Shown: positions 7,768-15,200 of the stretch, one piece after another
Layout: the number at the start of each line of letters is the position of its first letter
Position numbering within the stretch: the stretch's first letter is position 1
The notes under the pieces: model-generated
Told to the model about the DNA's origin: nothing
Seen by the model: the letters and a program-made list of their open reading frames with translations, nothing else
The model's database searches: none
NCBI RefSeq assembly: GCF_036346595.1
Contig: NZ_CP107834.1
Location: 3,782,001-3,846,000 of the forward strand
Direction of reading: 5' to 3'
DNA: 64,000 nucleotides
DNA from: Streptomyces sp. NBC_00525
GTDB lineage: Bacteria > Actinomycetota > Actinomycetes > Streptomycetales > Streptomycetaceae
Translations under genes and position numbers: made by a program

Positions 7768-8217
7768 ATGAGCGGCGACGACGAGGTGCTGACCGGACGA
7801 AGCCGGGTCACGGTGTTCGCGCTCTTCGGCACGGTGCTCGGCTACGCGACACACCATCTTGATGAACGCCGGATCGGGGAGGTTGCTGTGGTCGGCCCCC
7901 TGACTCCCGGTGTCGAGTGGACATGTCTGTGGCACATGGCCCGTTCCTGCGGCAGGCCCACGGCCAAGGACACCGAACTCGCACAGTGGATTCTCGTCCA
8001 GGCGACCCGAGCGTTCGTCTGTGGAAGCGGGCGCATTACTCAGGCGCACGACCGGGGCTGGAAACTGGAACCCGGTGGGAAGCGCGTCGGGTTCGAGAAC
8101 ACCTTCGCCAACCGGGACCATCTGTGGACTGGCAACCTGGTCGTGGACGGCCTCACTCCCGACCAGGTGGCCGGCCGCGCTTCCTGCTACGCGGTGCCGT
8201 TCGGCAGCCTGGGCTAG
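7768..8217 (+). CDS. Uncharacterised protein, 149 aa
   Basis: The start ATG has AGGAG at 7755-7759, 8 bases upstream; an earlier ATG lies within a terminator hairpin. The sequence (SRVTVFALFGTVLGYATHHLDE, then VEWTCLWHMARSC, CGSGRITQAHDRGW) matches no family I can name. It has no clear signal peptide or transmembrane segment. Its TAG stop is part of the CTAG target of the adjacent IS5-like element, whose insertion therefore regenerated the stop codon and left the coding region intact. Coding status is likely; function unknown. Confidence 0.55.
   Translation: MSGDDEVLTGRSRVTVFALFGTVLGYATHHLDERRIGEVAVVGPLTPGVEWTCLWHMARSCGRPTAKDTELAQWILVQATRAFVCGSGRITQAHDRGWKLEPGGKRVGFENTFANRDHLWTGNLVVDGLTPDQVAGRASCYAVPFGSLG
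8214..8217. repeat. CTAG target-site duplication, left copy
   Basis: CTAG immediately outside the left terminal repeat of the IS5-like element; the identical tetranucleotide follows the right terminal repeat. IS5-family elements typically duplicate a 3-4 bp target such as YTAR, so the pair marks a single intact insertion. Confidence 0.85.
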
Positions 8218-8235
8218 GGCCTTTCGTTTGGATCA
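8218..8235 (+). repeat. Left terminal inverted repeat of the IS5-like element
   Basis: GGCCTTTCGTTTGGATCA, identical over 18 of 18 bases to the complement of the right end. Bases inside the repeats do not match further. Confidence 0.9.
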
Positions 8236-8697
8236 TCGGTCCGGCCGTGAGGTAGAAGGCCAGAGGTCGACAACTCGCATCGGACGCGAGGTGGATCTTC
8301 GTGGTCAGTCCGCCGCGGGACCGGCCGATGGAGTTGTCGTCCGGCTCACCGGCAGGGGCCCCTTTTTGCGGGCTCCGGCCGCGTGTTGGTGAGCGCGCAC
8401 GATGGTGGAGTCGACCGAGACGGCCCAACGGAGGTCTTCTTCGGTATCGGCTTGTGCGATGAGCGCAGTGAAGACCCGCTCCCACGTGCTGTTGATGGCT
8501 CACATTCGTAGCCGGTTGTAGACGCCTCGCCAGTTCCCGTATTTCGCTGGCAGGTGGACCCACTGCGAGCCGGTCTGGAACTTCCAGGCGATCGCGTCGA
8601 TCACTTCGCGATGGTCTCTCCACCGGCCACCTCGTTTCGGGGTCCGGTCCGGGAGCAACGGCTCGATTCTCGCCCACTGGGCTTCAGTCAACGGCAC
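8219..8697 (-). pseudogene. IS5 family transposase, nonsense codon and C-terminal deletion
   Basis: The N-terminal part begins at GTG with VPLTEAQWARIEPLLPD, followed by GGRWRDHREVIDAIAWKFQTG, the classic IS5/DUF4096 start. It stops after 65 codons at a TGA (8500-8502) where relatives have Trp. Beyond it the frame continues INSTWERVFTALIAQADTEE and SVDSTIVRAHQHA, containing the first catalytic Asp. A frame change at an A-run (complement of 8363-8367, AAAAAGGGG) then leads to GEPDDNSIGRSRGGLTTK. That frame change may be the programmed -1 shift used by many IS5-type transposases. The protein ends at LTAG, where the left terminal repeat begins, so the second catalytic Asp and the Glu are missing. 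It is certainly inactive. Confidence 0.88.
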
Positions 8698-8731
8698 ACC
8701 CGAACCAACGCAGGCAGCACGGCCGTTGTGC

Positions 8732-9517
8732 TCAGTCCCACCAGAACGACCAGAAAGTGCGTCCCATGAGGTCCGTCGCATACTCGGGGAACGGTGTGGG
8801 CGGGTCGTCGACGATGTTGTCGGCCGTCGAGAGCACATGTTCCAAAGCGAGCAGGTTCGCGTGCTTCGCGTCAACGGGTGGCCGCGCGACCGACACGTGC
8901 AGCTCGCTGCCGAACACCGCCACGACCCGGGCGCCGAAGCGGTCTTCCCAGCTTCGCAGGAGTGCACACAGCAGAGGCAGCGGCGCATCCGCAGCCCAGC
9001 CGATCGAGGCCAGAGCGTCACTGCCGCGATGTGCAGGGACGAGCACGAGTCGGCACTCGTCCAGCCCGAGCTGACCAGTCTCGATGAGCCGGGCCAGCAG
9101 GCTTGCCGCCGCTTCCTCGGGTGTCGAGTCTGCGGACGCAGCCGGCATTTGCGGTGTCAGGCCCGGCCACTGCTCGAAAGGCGGCCCGGGGTCGTGCGGC
9201 CATGGTTCGACTCCCTCAGGCGTCGGGGCCGGTGTCGGGTCCATCCAGAAGGGCAGCCTCCTGCGCCGGTATTCGGCGAAGTCTGTGGCCAGCACCTCCT
9301 CCAGGCGGATGCCATCGACTTGGTCCAGGCCGGGCGGCCTTCCCAGGGCATCGGGCCAGCATAGGAGGGGAACCAGACCATGGGCGTTCTGCTTGCGCAG
9401 CAAGCGAGGCCACAGCTGATCGACGTCTTGAGGCAATTCGTCAGAGACCCAGAAGCGTGTGGGACCAGAAGACAGAAACCGTCCGGAAGGCAGCCCATCG
9501 GGCAGGGCAAACGACAT
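8732..9517 (-). CDS. DUF4253 domain protein (IS passenger gene)
   Basis: A 261-residue protein. The C-terminal 110 residues match DUF4253: LVLVPAHRGSDALASIGW, then PLLCALLRSWEDRFGARVVAVF and ELHVSVARPP. The N-terminal half is Pro/Arg-rich and less conserved. DUF4253 has no established biochemical role. The gene lies entirely between the terminal repeats of the IS5-like element, transcribed toward the transposase relic, with its ATG 68 bases inside the right repeat and its stop 34 bases before the transposase start. The frame is intact with good codon bias, unlike the transposase, suggesting selection on the passenger. Family call firm; role unknown. Confidence 0.8.
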   Translation of the reverse strand: MSFALPDGLPSGRFLSSGPTRFWVSDELPQDVDQLWPRLLRKQNAHGLVPLLCWPDALGRPPGLDQVDGIRLEEVLATDFAEYRRRRLPFWMDPTPAPTPEGVEPWPHDPGPPFEQWPGLTPQMPAASADSTPEEAAASLLARLIETGQLGLDECRLVLVPAHRGSDALASIGWAADAPLPLLCALLRSWEDRFGARVVAVFGSELHVSVARPPVDAKHANLLALEHVLSTADNIVDDPPTPFPEYATDLMGRTFWSFWWD

Positions 9518-9585
9518 GCTCGCACCGTAGACCTTGGTGCTGACAGCGCGGCTACCCGCCGGACACCAGTGCTCCCAGCCAGCAG

Positions 9586-9603
9586 TGATCCAAACGAAAG
9601 GCC
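9586..9603 (-). repeat. Right terminal inverted repeat of the IS5-like element
   Basis: Exact complement of the left terminal repeat (18/18). It is followed outward by CTAG. Confidence 0.9.
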
Positions 9604-9607
9604 CTAG
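9604..9607. repeat. CTAG target-site duplication, right copy
   Basis: Matches the CTAG at the left boundary; together they define the insertion target. Confidence 0.85.
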
Positions 9608-9641
9608 GCAGTTTTGACGGGAGCATCGTGAGGGCCAGTTC

Positions 9642-9887
9642 TCATTCGCGTTCGTTCTCGGTCGGTTGGGTTGGGCTCCCTCCGGGTGGGAGGTGCCTCA
9701 TTTCTGCACTTTTCCTGCTTTGCGATCGAATGAATCGGCTCGTCAGTATTGCCGCTCCTATCGCGAAGGCGGGCGGAGCTATTGTCGCGACAGGTCCGCC
9801 AATCCGTCTGGACCACGTGGTGACCGCCACTATCAGGATGCCCGGAGGGATGAGATAGAGCAGTAGTCTTCGCGTTTTCCTGATCAT
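9642..9887 (-). CDS. Small membrane protein, 81 aa
   Basis: Two predicted membrane segments, LLLYLIPPGILIVAVTTW (about residues 8-25) and VATIAPPAFAIGAAILTS (about 33-50), followed by a basic then polar C-terminal tail. An AGAGAGAAG-type ribosome site precedes the ATG. Codon use is unlike the neighbours: many third positions are A or T (AGA, CTA, ATA, CGA, GCA), which suggests recent acquisition or weak selection. It sits between the IS5-like element and the lipoprotein gene of the next operon, on the same strand as both. No family recognised. Confidence 0.5.
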   Translation of the reverse strand: MIRKTRRLLLYLIPPGILIVAVTTWSRRIGGPVATIAPPAFAIGAAILTSRFIRSQSRKSAEMRHLPPGGSPTQPTENERE

Positions 9888-9905
9888 TGATCTTCTCTCT
9901 GGGGC

Positions 9906-10388
9906 TCAGGGTACGAAGTAGTCCGCGCAGCGGTAGGGGCCCTGGGTGGGGCCTTGGGTGGGGGTCAGGGTGATTTTTATCTTGTCGCTGTCCACCTTTG
10001 GGTCGGCCACCGACAGGGCGCTTGTCAGGGTGCAGACCATTTGGCCCGTGCCCAGGTCGCGGCCCGTGGCTCCGTAGCTGCCGTCGATGTGGACCGTTAC
10101 CTGCGCGCCCTCGGCGGAGACGCTGAAGCCGTTCAGTTGGAGCAGGTTGACGAATCCCTCGGGGGGCAGGAAGAGTAGTTTCAGGATGCTGCCGAAGTCC
10201 TTGCCGAACTCCCGGTCGATCAGGGGGACCGCGCGCAGTCCGCTCGACGAGACGTAGTAGAGGCGTAGCCCGCGCGTCAGGCCCGACGCCGGTTCGCCCG
10301 CGCCGATCACGCCCGTCGGCTGGACCCCGCAGCCCGCCAGGGCCAGGGCCAGGGCGGCGGCCAGGGCGCCTCGCCGGATCACTCGCAT
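9906..10388 (-). CDS. Lipoprotein of a two-component operon
   Basis: A 160-residue secreted lipoprotein: signal peptide with hydrophobic core ALAAALALALAGC, lipobox LAGC at residues 17-20. The mature part contains LRLYYVSSSGLRAVPLIDREFG and SYGATGRDLGTGQMVCTLTSAL, resembling GerMN-like lipoproteins of actinobacteria. Its ATG overlaps the end of the histidine-kinase gene by 10 bases, so it is the third cistron of the response regulator - kinase - lipoprotein operon. Such lipoproteins may modulate the kinase on the outer face of the membrane, as CseA does for CseC in S. coelicolor; for this gene that is inference. Confidence 0.85.
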   Translation of the reverse strand: MRVIRRGALAAALALALAGCGVQPTGVIGAGEPASGLTRGLRLYYVSSSGLRAVPLIDREFGKDFGSILKLLFLPPEGFVNLLQLNGFSVSAEGAQVTVHIDGSYGATGRDLGTGQMVCTLTSALSVADPKVDSDKIKITLTPTQGPTQGPYRCADYFVP

Positions 10389-11932
10389 TCCGGGTCCTCC
10401 TCCTGCCGCCGCAGCGGCAGCCGCAGCGAGAACACCGTGCCCGGCTCGCCGTCCGCGTCCGACACCTCGATCGTGCCGCCGTGCAGCCTGGCGTTCTCCA
10501 GCGCTATCGCCGTGCCCAGGCCGCTGCCCTGCCCGCTGTCGTCCGCCGCGCCGCGCGTACGGGCCGCGTCCGCCTTGTAGAACCGGTCGAAGACCCGCGC
10601 CCGCGCCTCCGGGGGCAACCCCGGACCGCGGTCCGCGACGGACAGCAGCACCCACTCCCCGTCCTCCGCCCGGCACGTCCGCAGGGCCACCGTGACCGGC
10701 GGGGCGCCGTGCCGCAGCGCGTTGCCCACCAGGTTCGCCACGACCACGTCGATCCGGCGCCGGTCCACCACCGCCCACAGCTCCTCCGGCAGGTCCACCC
10801 GTACCCGGTCCGTCCAGCCGCGCAGCGCCAGCGAGGAGCGCACGGTGGCGGCGAGGTCCGTCATCGCGTCGTTCAGCCGGGCCGCCTTCGCGTCGAAGCG
10901 CGAGATCTCCATCAGGTCCTCCACCAGCCGGGCCAGCCGCGCCGTCTCCGCGCCCACCGTGCGCGCCGCCTGCGCCGCGTCCGGGGGCAGCTGGTCGGCC
11001 TCCTCCTCCAGGACCGTTACCACCATGGTCATCGCCGCGAGCGGGGTGCGCAGTTCGTGGGACACGTCCGCGACGAAGCGGCGCGCCTTCGCCTCCTGCT
11101 CCCGCAACTCGGCGTCCGACGCCTGGAGCGCGTCGGCGGTCTCGTTGAACGTGCGCGCCAGGTCCGCGAGTTCGTCGTTGCCGGTGACCTCCGCCCGGAT
11201 GCCGAGGTCACCGGAGGCCAGCTCGCGCGTCGCCCGGCCCAGCGAGCGCACCGGCCGCAGCACCGTCCCCGCCGCCAGCAGCGCGAGCACCGCGGTGAGC
11301 AGGACCACCGGCACGATGCCGTCCCGTACGGAATCGATCAGGGCGGCCGTGTCCGCGCTCTCCGCCCGCAGGCTGGTCAGCGTGTAGACCTCCAGGCCGG
11401 AGGCGCCGCGGTCCCCGTCGACGTAGCGGACGGGCGTCCCCACGACGAGGTACGGCTCCTCCTGCCACCGCACCCGCTGGAACACCGCACTGTCGCCGGT
11501 CGTGACGGCGGCCCGCAGCTCGGCGGTGAGCCACGGCGTCGGCCCCGCGAACGTGTCGGAGGTGGCGGACAGGGAACGGTAGCGGGCGACGACGGTACGC
11601 CCCCCGGTGCGCTCCGAAACCTTCGCCGCGAACCGGAACAGCGACTTCTGGCTGGGCGGCAGGTCGAAGTCGGCGGACACCGTGCCGACCTGGTCCCGGA
11701 AGTCCTTCACGGTCGCGTTCTGGGCGCGCTGGAGCACCGCGGTGCGGGCATCCCGGTAGGCGAGGGCGGTCGCCGTCGCCGCGCTGAGGAGGGCGACGAC
11801 GACGAAGGCGAGGACGAGGCGCAGGCGCAGCCCCCCGGTGACCCGTCTCAGGACGGCCCCTCCGGTGACCCGTCTCAGGACGGCCCCTCCGGTCACCCGT
11901 CTCACAACGGCCCCTCCGGCGACCCGTCTCAC
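10379..11932 (-). CDS. Sensor histidine kinase (HAMP-HisKA-HATPase)
   Basis: About 517 residues if started at the GTG that forms a GTGA overlap with the response-regulator stop. Order: a basic repeated N-terminus, TM1 (LVLAFVVVALLSAATATALA), an extracellular sensor of about 150 residues, TM2 (VPVVLLTAVLALLAAGTVL), HAMP, HisKA with FVADVSHELRTPL (phospho-His near residue 290), and HATPase_c with N box and GQGSGLGTAIA. The N-terminus is encoded by four 27-bp tandem repeats, so the true start may be at any of several GTG codons within them. It pairs with the upstream OmpR-type regulator. Confidence 0.92.
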   Translation of the reverse strand: MRRVAGGAVVRRVTGGAVLRRVTGGAVLRRVTGGLRLRLVLAFVVVALLSAATATALAYRDARTAVLQRAQNATVKDFRDQVGTVSADFDLPPSQKSLFRFAAKVSERTGGRTVVARYRSLSATSDTFAGPTPWLTAELRAAVTTGDSAVFQRVRWQEEPYLVVGTPVRYVDGDRGASGLEVYTLTSLRAESADTAALIDSVRDGIVPVVLLTAVLALLAAGTVLRPVRSLGRATRELASGDLGIRAEVTGNDELADLARTFNETADALQASDAELREQEAKARRFVADVSHELRTPLAAMTMVVTVLEEEADQLPPDAAQAARTVGAETARLARLVEDLMEISRFDAKAARLNDAMTDLAATVRSSLALRGWTDRVRVDLPEELWAVVDRRRIDVVVANLVGNALRHGAPPVTVALRTCRAEDGEWVLLSVADRGPGLPPEARARVFDRFYKADAARTRGAADDSGQGSGLGTAIALENARLHGGTIEVSDADGEPGTVFSLRLPLRRQEEDPECE

Positions 11933-11942
11933 AACGGCCCGA
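11835..11942. repeat. Four 27-bp tandem repeats at the kinase 5' end
   Basis: Four contiguous 27-bp units beginning at 11835, 11862, 11889 and 11916. Units 1 and 2 are identical; units 3 and 4 carry a few changes. Each encodes nine residues of the pattern RRVxGGAVx at the start of the histidine kinase, and the last unit overlaps the end of the response-regulator gene. Copy number could vary by slippage without changing frame. Confidence 0.9.
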
Positions 11943-12621
11943 AGCGGTAGCCGAAGCCCCGTACCGTCTGCACGTACCGCGGCTTGGCCGGTACGTCCTC
12001 CAGCTTGGAGCGCAGCCGCGCCACCGCCGCGTCCACCAGCCGGGAATCGCCCAGGAAGCTGTGGTCCCACACCGATTCCAGCAGCTGCTCCCGGCTGAGG
12101 ACCCGGCCGGGCGCGGCCGACAGTTCAAGGAGCAGCCGCATCTCGACCGGCGGCAGCGGTACGGGGACGCCGTCGCGGGTGACGGTCAGCCCGGCCCGGT
12201 CGATGACCAGCCCGGCGAGTTCCCCCTCCTGGCCCCGGCCCGGCGACGGCTCCACCCGGCGCAGCGCGGCCCGGATACGGGCCTCCAGGACCGGCGCGGT
12301 CAGCGGCTTGACCACGTAGTCGTCGGCGCCCGCCTCCAGCCCCGCCACGATGTCCTCGTCGTCACCGCGCGCGGTCAGCATGATGACCGGCAGGACGGCC
12401 GTCCGTTCCCGGATGCGGCGGCACACCTCGATGCCGTCCATGCCGGGGAGCATCAGGTCCAGCACGGCCAGCTCCACCCTGCGGCCGGCCGGGCCGTCGA
12501 GCAGGGCGAGGGCCTGCTCACCCGTGGCGGCGGTGTCCACCTCGTACCCGTGGCGGCGCAGCACCAGCTCCATTCCGTCCCGTACCGACGCGTCGTCCTC
12601 GATGAGCAGCACACACGGCAT
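11929..12621 (-). CDS. OmpR/PhoB family response regulator
   Basis: A 230-residue regulator. The receiver domain (residues 1-120) opens MPCVLLIEDDASVRDG with phospho-acceptor Asp in LAVLDLMLPGMDG and the conserved Lys in DDYVVKPLTAP. The C-terminal winged helix (about 135-230) ends with LVDAAVARLRSKLED and YVQTVRGFGYRFGPL. The ATG at 12621 is where homology to the family starts. It is the first gene of the minus-strand operon and is divergent from the lipoprotein/MacA/MacB-like export operon across 133 bases, so that operon is its likely target. Confidence 0.93.
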   Translation of the reverse strand: MPCVLLIEDDASVRDGMELVLRRHGYEVDTAATGEQALALLDGPAGRRVELAVLDLMLPGMDGIEVCRRIRERTAVLPVIMLTARGDDEDIVAGLEAGADDYVVKPLTAPVLEARIRAALRRVEPSPGRGQEGELAGLVIDRAGLTVTRDGVPVPLPPVEMRLLLELSAAPGRVLSREQLLESVWDHSFLGDSRLVDAAVARLRSKLEDVPAKPRYVQTVRGFGYRFGPL

Positions 12622-12754
12622 GGGCACGATTATGGGCGCTGCCCGTGCCGCTTCCAGCCCTTCCGGCCTGCGAAAAGACCGGGCCGGGGCCATTGTTACG
12701 TTCCCATCATGCGGCCATGGACAGGCCATCACGTGCGGTCGTGACCGTGGGGCC

Positions 12755-13399
12755 ATGAGCTACTCGAAGCGGCCCCGAGCCGCCCTCCGACTGCGTGCCA
12801 CCGCCCTCGTCACCCTGCCCCTGCTCGCCCTCGCGGCCGCCTGCGGCGACGACGGCTCCGGGACAAGGGCGGAGAACGGCACCACCTCCGTCGCCGACGT
12901 CCCGGACCCGGCGCCCGCCAAGTCGCCCGACACCAGCGCCGCTCCCCGGCAGGCCGGCAAGAGCGCGTACTACGACGCCCAGCTGAAGTACGTCCAGTGC
13001 ATGCGTGGCAAGGGCGGCTACAAGGACTTCCCCGACCCCAAACTGAGCGGATACCTCGACTGGAACAAGATCGAGGACGTCGTCGAGCGGACCGGCGAGG
13101 GCGAGGCGTACAAGGGCGGCAAGGACGGCGTCTGCTTCCCCGAGATGCAGGCCGCCATGGACCTCGCGCCCGAGGTCGACCAGCAGAAGGCGTACGAGTC
13201 GATGCTCGCCCACGCCAAGTGCATGCGGGACAACGGGGTCTCGCGCTTCACCAACCCCACCATGAGCGGCGGCAACGCCGTCCCCGGCGGCGACCCCAAC
13301 CCCGCGTCGCCGGTGCTCGACTCCGACTCGCCCGCGTACGAGAAGGCCAAGGAAGCCTGCCAGTCGAAGCTGATCGACGCCGTGGAAGGCATGCAGTGA
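12755..13399 (+). CDS. Secreted lipoprotein at head of an export operon
   Basis: A 214-residue protein with a lipoprotein signal (LVTLPLLALAAAC, lipid-modified Cys about residue 29). The mature part has two related segments with a CMR motif: YVQCMRGKGGYKDFPDP and HAKCMRDNGVSRFTNP, a repeated cysteine-containing unit seen in Streptomyces lipoproteins next to MacA/MacB-type exporters. Its stop overlaps the GTG of the next gene (GTGA). Role unknown; it may be a periplasm-side sensor or cargo-binding component of the transporter encoded downstream. Confidence 0.85.
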   Translation: MSYSKRPRAALRLRATALVTLPLLALAAACGDDGSGTRAENGTTSVADVPDPAPAKSPDTSAAPRQAGKSAYYDAQLKYVQCMRGKGGYKDFPDPKLSGYLDWNKIEDVVERTGEGEAYKGGKDGVCFPEMQAAMDLAPEVDQQKAYESMLAHAKCMRDNGVSRFTNPTMSGGNAVPGGDPNPASPVLDSDSPAYEKAKEACQSKLIDAVEGMQ

Positions 13400-14463
13400 G
13401 GCGACGCACCGTGCTCCTCGCGGTGGCCGTGACCGCCGCCGCGGCCACCGGGGGCGTACTGCTCCTCGGGACCGGCGGCGGCGCCGCGCCGGCGGCCGGC
13501 GGCGATCTGCCGCCCGCCACGGCGGCCGTCGTCCGTACGGATCTCGTGGAGTCCAAGACGGTCGACGGCAAGCTCGACTTCGCGCGGCGCCGCCCGGTGA
13601 AGGCCGCCGTCGAGGGCACCGTCACGGTGGCCGCCGCCGAGGGCACGACGGTGTCCGCCGGACAGGCGCTGTACGAGCTGAACGACAAGCCCGTCACGCT
13701 GCTCAGCGGCCCGGTCCCGATGTTCCGCGAGATGAAGTCCGGCGACCGCGGCAGCGACGTGCTCCAACTGGAGCGCAATCTGCGGGACCTGGGTTACGGG
13801 TCGGGGCTGACCGTCGATGTCTGGTACGGCCCGGACACCGAGGCCGCCGTGAAGCGGTGGCAGAAGTCCCTCAACCGGCAGCCCACCGGCCGGGTCGGCG
13901 CCGGTGACGTCGTCTTCCAGCCCGGACCGGTCAAGGTCGTCTCCGCCGACGCCTCGCTCGCCGACCGGGTGGCGCCCGGCGACAAGGTCCTCACGGTGGC
14001 CGCCCCCAAACCCGTCGTACGGGCCGAACTGGAGGCGAGCGACGGCGCGCTGGCCGCCTCCGGTACGAAGGTGGACGTCACCCTGCCGAGCGGGAAGACC
14101 GCCAAGGGCAAGGTCACCGGGACGGTGCGCCCCGAGGCGGACGACTCCGGAGAGGCGGCCGCGCAGGACGGGATCACCGTGGAAATCGTCCTGGACGGCG
14201 GGGCGAAGGCCGCCTCCGGCGAGGACGCCCGGTCGAGCATGAGCGTGCGCTTCGTCAGCGAGGCGCGTCAGAACGTCCTCGCGGTTCCGGTGGAGGCGGT
14301 CGTGGCCCTGCGGGGCGAGAACGGCGGTTACGGGCTCCAGATCGTGCAGGGCGGCAAGTCCCGGATGGTACGGGTGGAGACGGGGATGACCGCGGACGGG
14401 CGGATAGAGGTCAGCGGCGCGGGGCTGCGCGAGGGGATGAAGGTCGGGGTGGCCGCGTCATGA
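13396..14463 (+). CDS. Peptidoglycan-binding membrane-fusion (MacA/HlyD-like) protein
   Basis: A 355-residue exported protein. It has an N-terminal signal/anchor (TVLLAVAVTAAAATGGVLLL), an HlyD/biotinyl-lipoyl-like barrel half (VEGTVTVAAAEGTTVSAGQALYEL), an inserted PG_binding_1 domain (SGDRGSDVLQLERNLRDLGYG ... YGPDTEAAVKRWQKSLN), and a beta-barrel/membrane-proximal C-terminus (VLAVPVEAVVAL, VETGMTADGRIEVSG). In Gram-positives such proteins couple a MacB-type ABC transporter to the cell wall. It starts with GTG in GTGA overlap with the upstream lipoprotein, and ends in ATGA overlap with the ATPase. Confidence 0.9.
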   Translation: MRRRTVLLAVAVTAAAATGGVLLLGTGGGAAPAAGGDLPPATAAVVRTDLVESKTVDGKLDFARRRPVKAAVEGTVTVAAAEGTTVSAGQALYELNDKPVTLLSGPVPMFREMKSGDRGSDVLQLERNLRDLGYGSGLTVDVWYGPDTEAAVKRWQKSLNRQPTGRVGAGDVVFQPGPVKVVSADASLADRVAPGDKVLTVAAPKPVVRAELEASDGALAASGTKVDVTLPSGKTAKGKVTGTVRPEADDSGEAAAQDGITVEIVLDGGAKAASGEDARSSMSVRFVSEARQNVLAVPVEAVVALRGENGGYGLQIVQGGKSRMVRVETGMTADGRIEVSGAGLREGMKVGVAAS

Positions 14464-15200
14464 CCGCTCCTCCGGCACCCCCGGCACCGCTCGTGGTCGA
14501 GTTGCGCGGCGCCACCAAGTCGTATCCGGGCGGCGTCCACGCCCTGCGCGGGGTGGACCTCGCCGTGGCGGCCGGTGAACTGCTCGCCATCGTCGGTCCG
14601 TCCGGCTCCGGCAAGTCCACGATGCTCAACATCATCGGCACCCTCGACAAGCCCACCGGTGGCACGGTCCGGATCGCCGGATACGACGTGGCCGCGCTGT
14701 CCGACGCCCGGCTCTCGGCGCTGCGGGCCCGCCACATCGGCTTCGTGTTCCAGCACTTCCACCTGGCGGCGGGCCGCGACGCGGTGGACAACGTCGCGGA
14801 CGGGCTGCTGTACGCGGGTGTGCCGCGCGGGGAGCGACGCGTCCGGGCACGGGACGCGCTGGCCAGGGTACGGCTGGACCACCGGGCCTCGCACCGGCCC
14901 GACGAGCTGTCCGGCGGCGAGAAGCAACGGGTGGCCATCGCGCGCGCCCTGGTGGGCGAGCCCCGGCTGCTGCTGGCGGACGAACCCACCGGGGCGCTGG
15001 ACACCGCGTCCGGCGAGATCGTCATGGAGCTGCTGCGCGAGCTGAACGCGGGCGGCACGACGGTCTGCGTGATCACCCATGACCAGGAGATCGCGGAGGC
15101 GCTGCCGCGCCGGGTGCGGTTCAGGGACGGGGAGATCGTGTCGGACACGGGCGCCTCGGCGGCACCGGCCGGCGCGCCCACGCGGGAGGGGGAGTCATGA
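14460..15200 (+). CDS. ABC transporter ATP-binding protein (MacB/LolD type)
   Basis: A 246-residue nucleotide-binding domain. Walker A GPSGSGKST with the LolD-type continuation MLNIIGTLDKPTGG, Q-loop FVFQHFHL, signature LSGGEKQRVAIARAL, Walker B LLLADEPTGALD and H-loop VITHD are all present. It powers the permease encoded next; start and stop both overlap neighbours by four bases (ATGA), so the operon is tightly coupled. Substrate probably an antimicrobial peptide, lipid or secreted metabolite, as is usual for MacB-type exporters; not determinable here. Confidence 0.95.
   Translation: MTAPPAPPAPLVVELRGATKSYPGGVHALRGVDLAVAAGELLAIVGPSGSGKSTMLNIIGTLDKPTGGTVRIAGYDVAALSDARLSALRARHIGFVFQHFHLAAGRDAVDNVADGLLYAGVPRGERRVRARDALARVRLDHRASHRPDELSGGEKQRVAIARALVGEPRLLLADEPTGALDTASGEIVMELLRELNAGGTTVCVITHDQEIAEALPRRVRFRDGEIVSDTGASAAPAGAPTREGES

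Larger units (their letters stand above)
8218..9603 (-). mobile_element. IS5-like element carrying a DUF4253 passenger gene
   Basis: Bounded by perfect 18-bp inverted repeats, GGCCTTTCGTTTGGATCA at 8218-8235 and its exact complement at 9586-9603, each followed outward by CTAG. At 1,386 bp it is well above the 850-900 bp usual for Streptomyces IS5-family elements. Two minus-strand reading units lie inside: a DUF4253 gene nearest the right end, then a transposase relic that lacks its C-terminal part and reads into the left repeat. Because both ends and both duplications are intact, the passenger gene most likely arrived with the element rather than being trapped later. It cannot move without transposase supplied in trans. 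Confidence 0.85.

Noticed and set aside
8500..9021. Longer minus-strand frame joining DUF4253 region to transposase N-terminus
   Set aside because: The upstream part is out of frame with DUF4253 and has no homology; the transposase begins at GTG 8697.
10481..11950. 489-codon plus-strand frame opposite the histidine kinase
   Set aside because: Arg/Gln/His-rich antisense frame; the minus-strand kinase has every expected motif.
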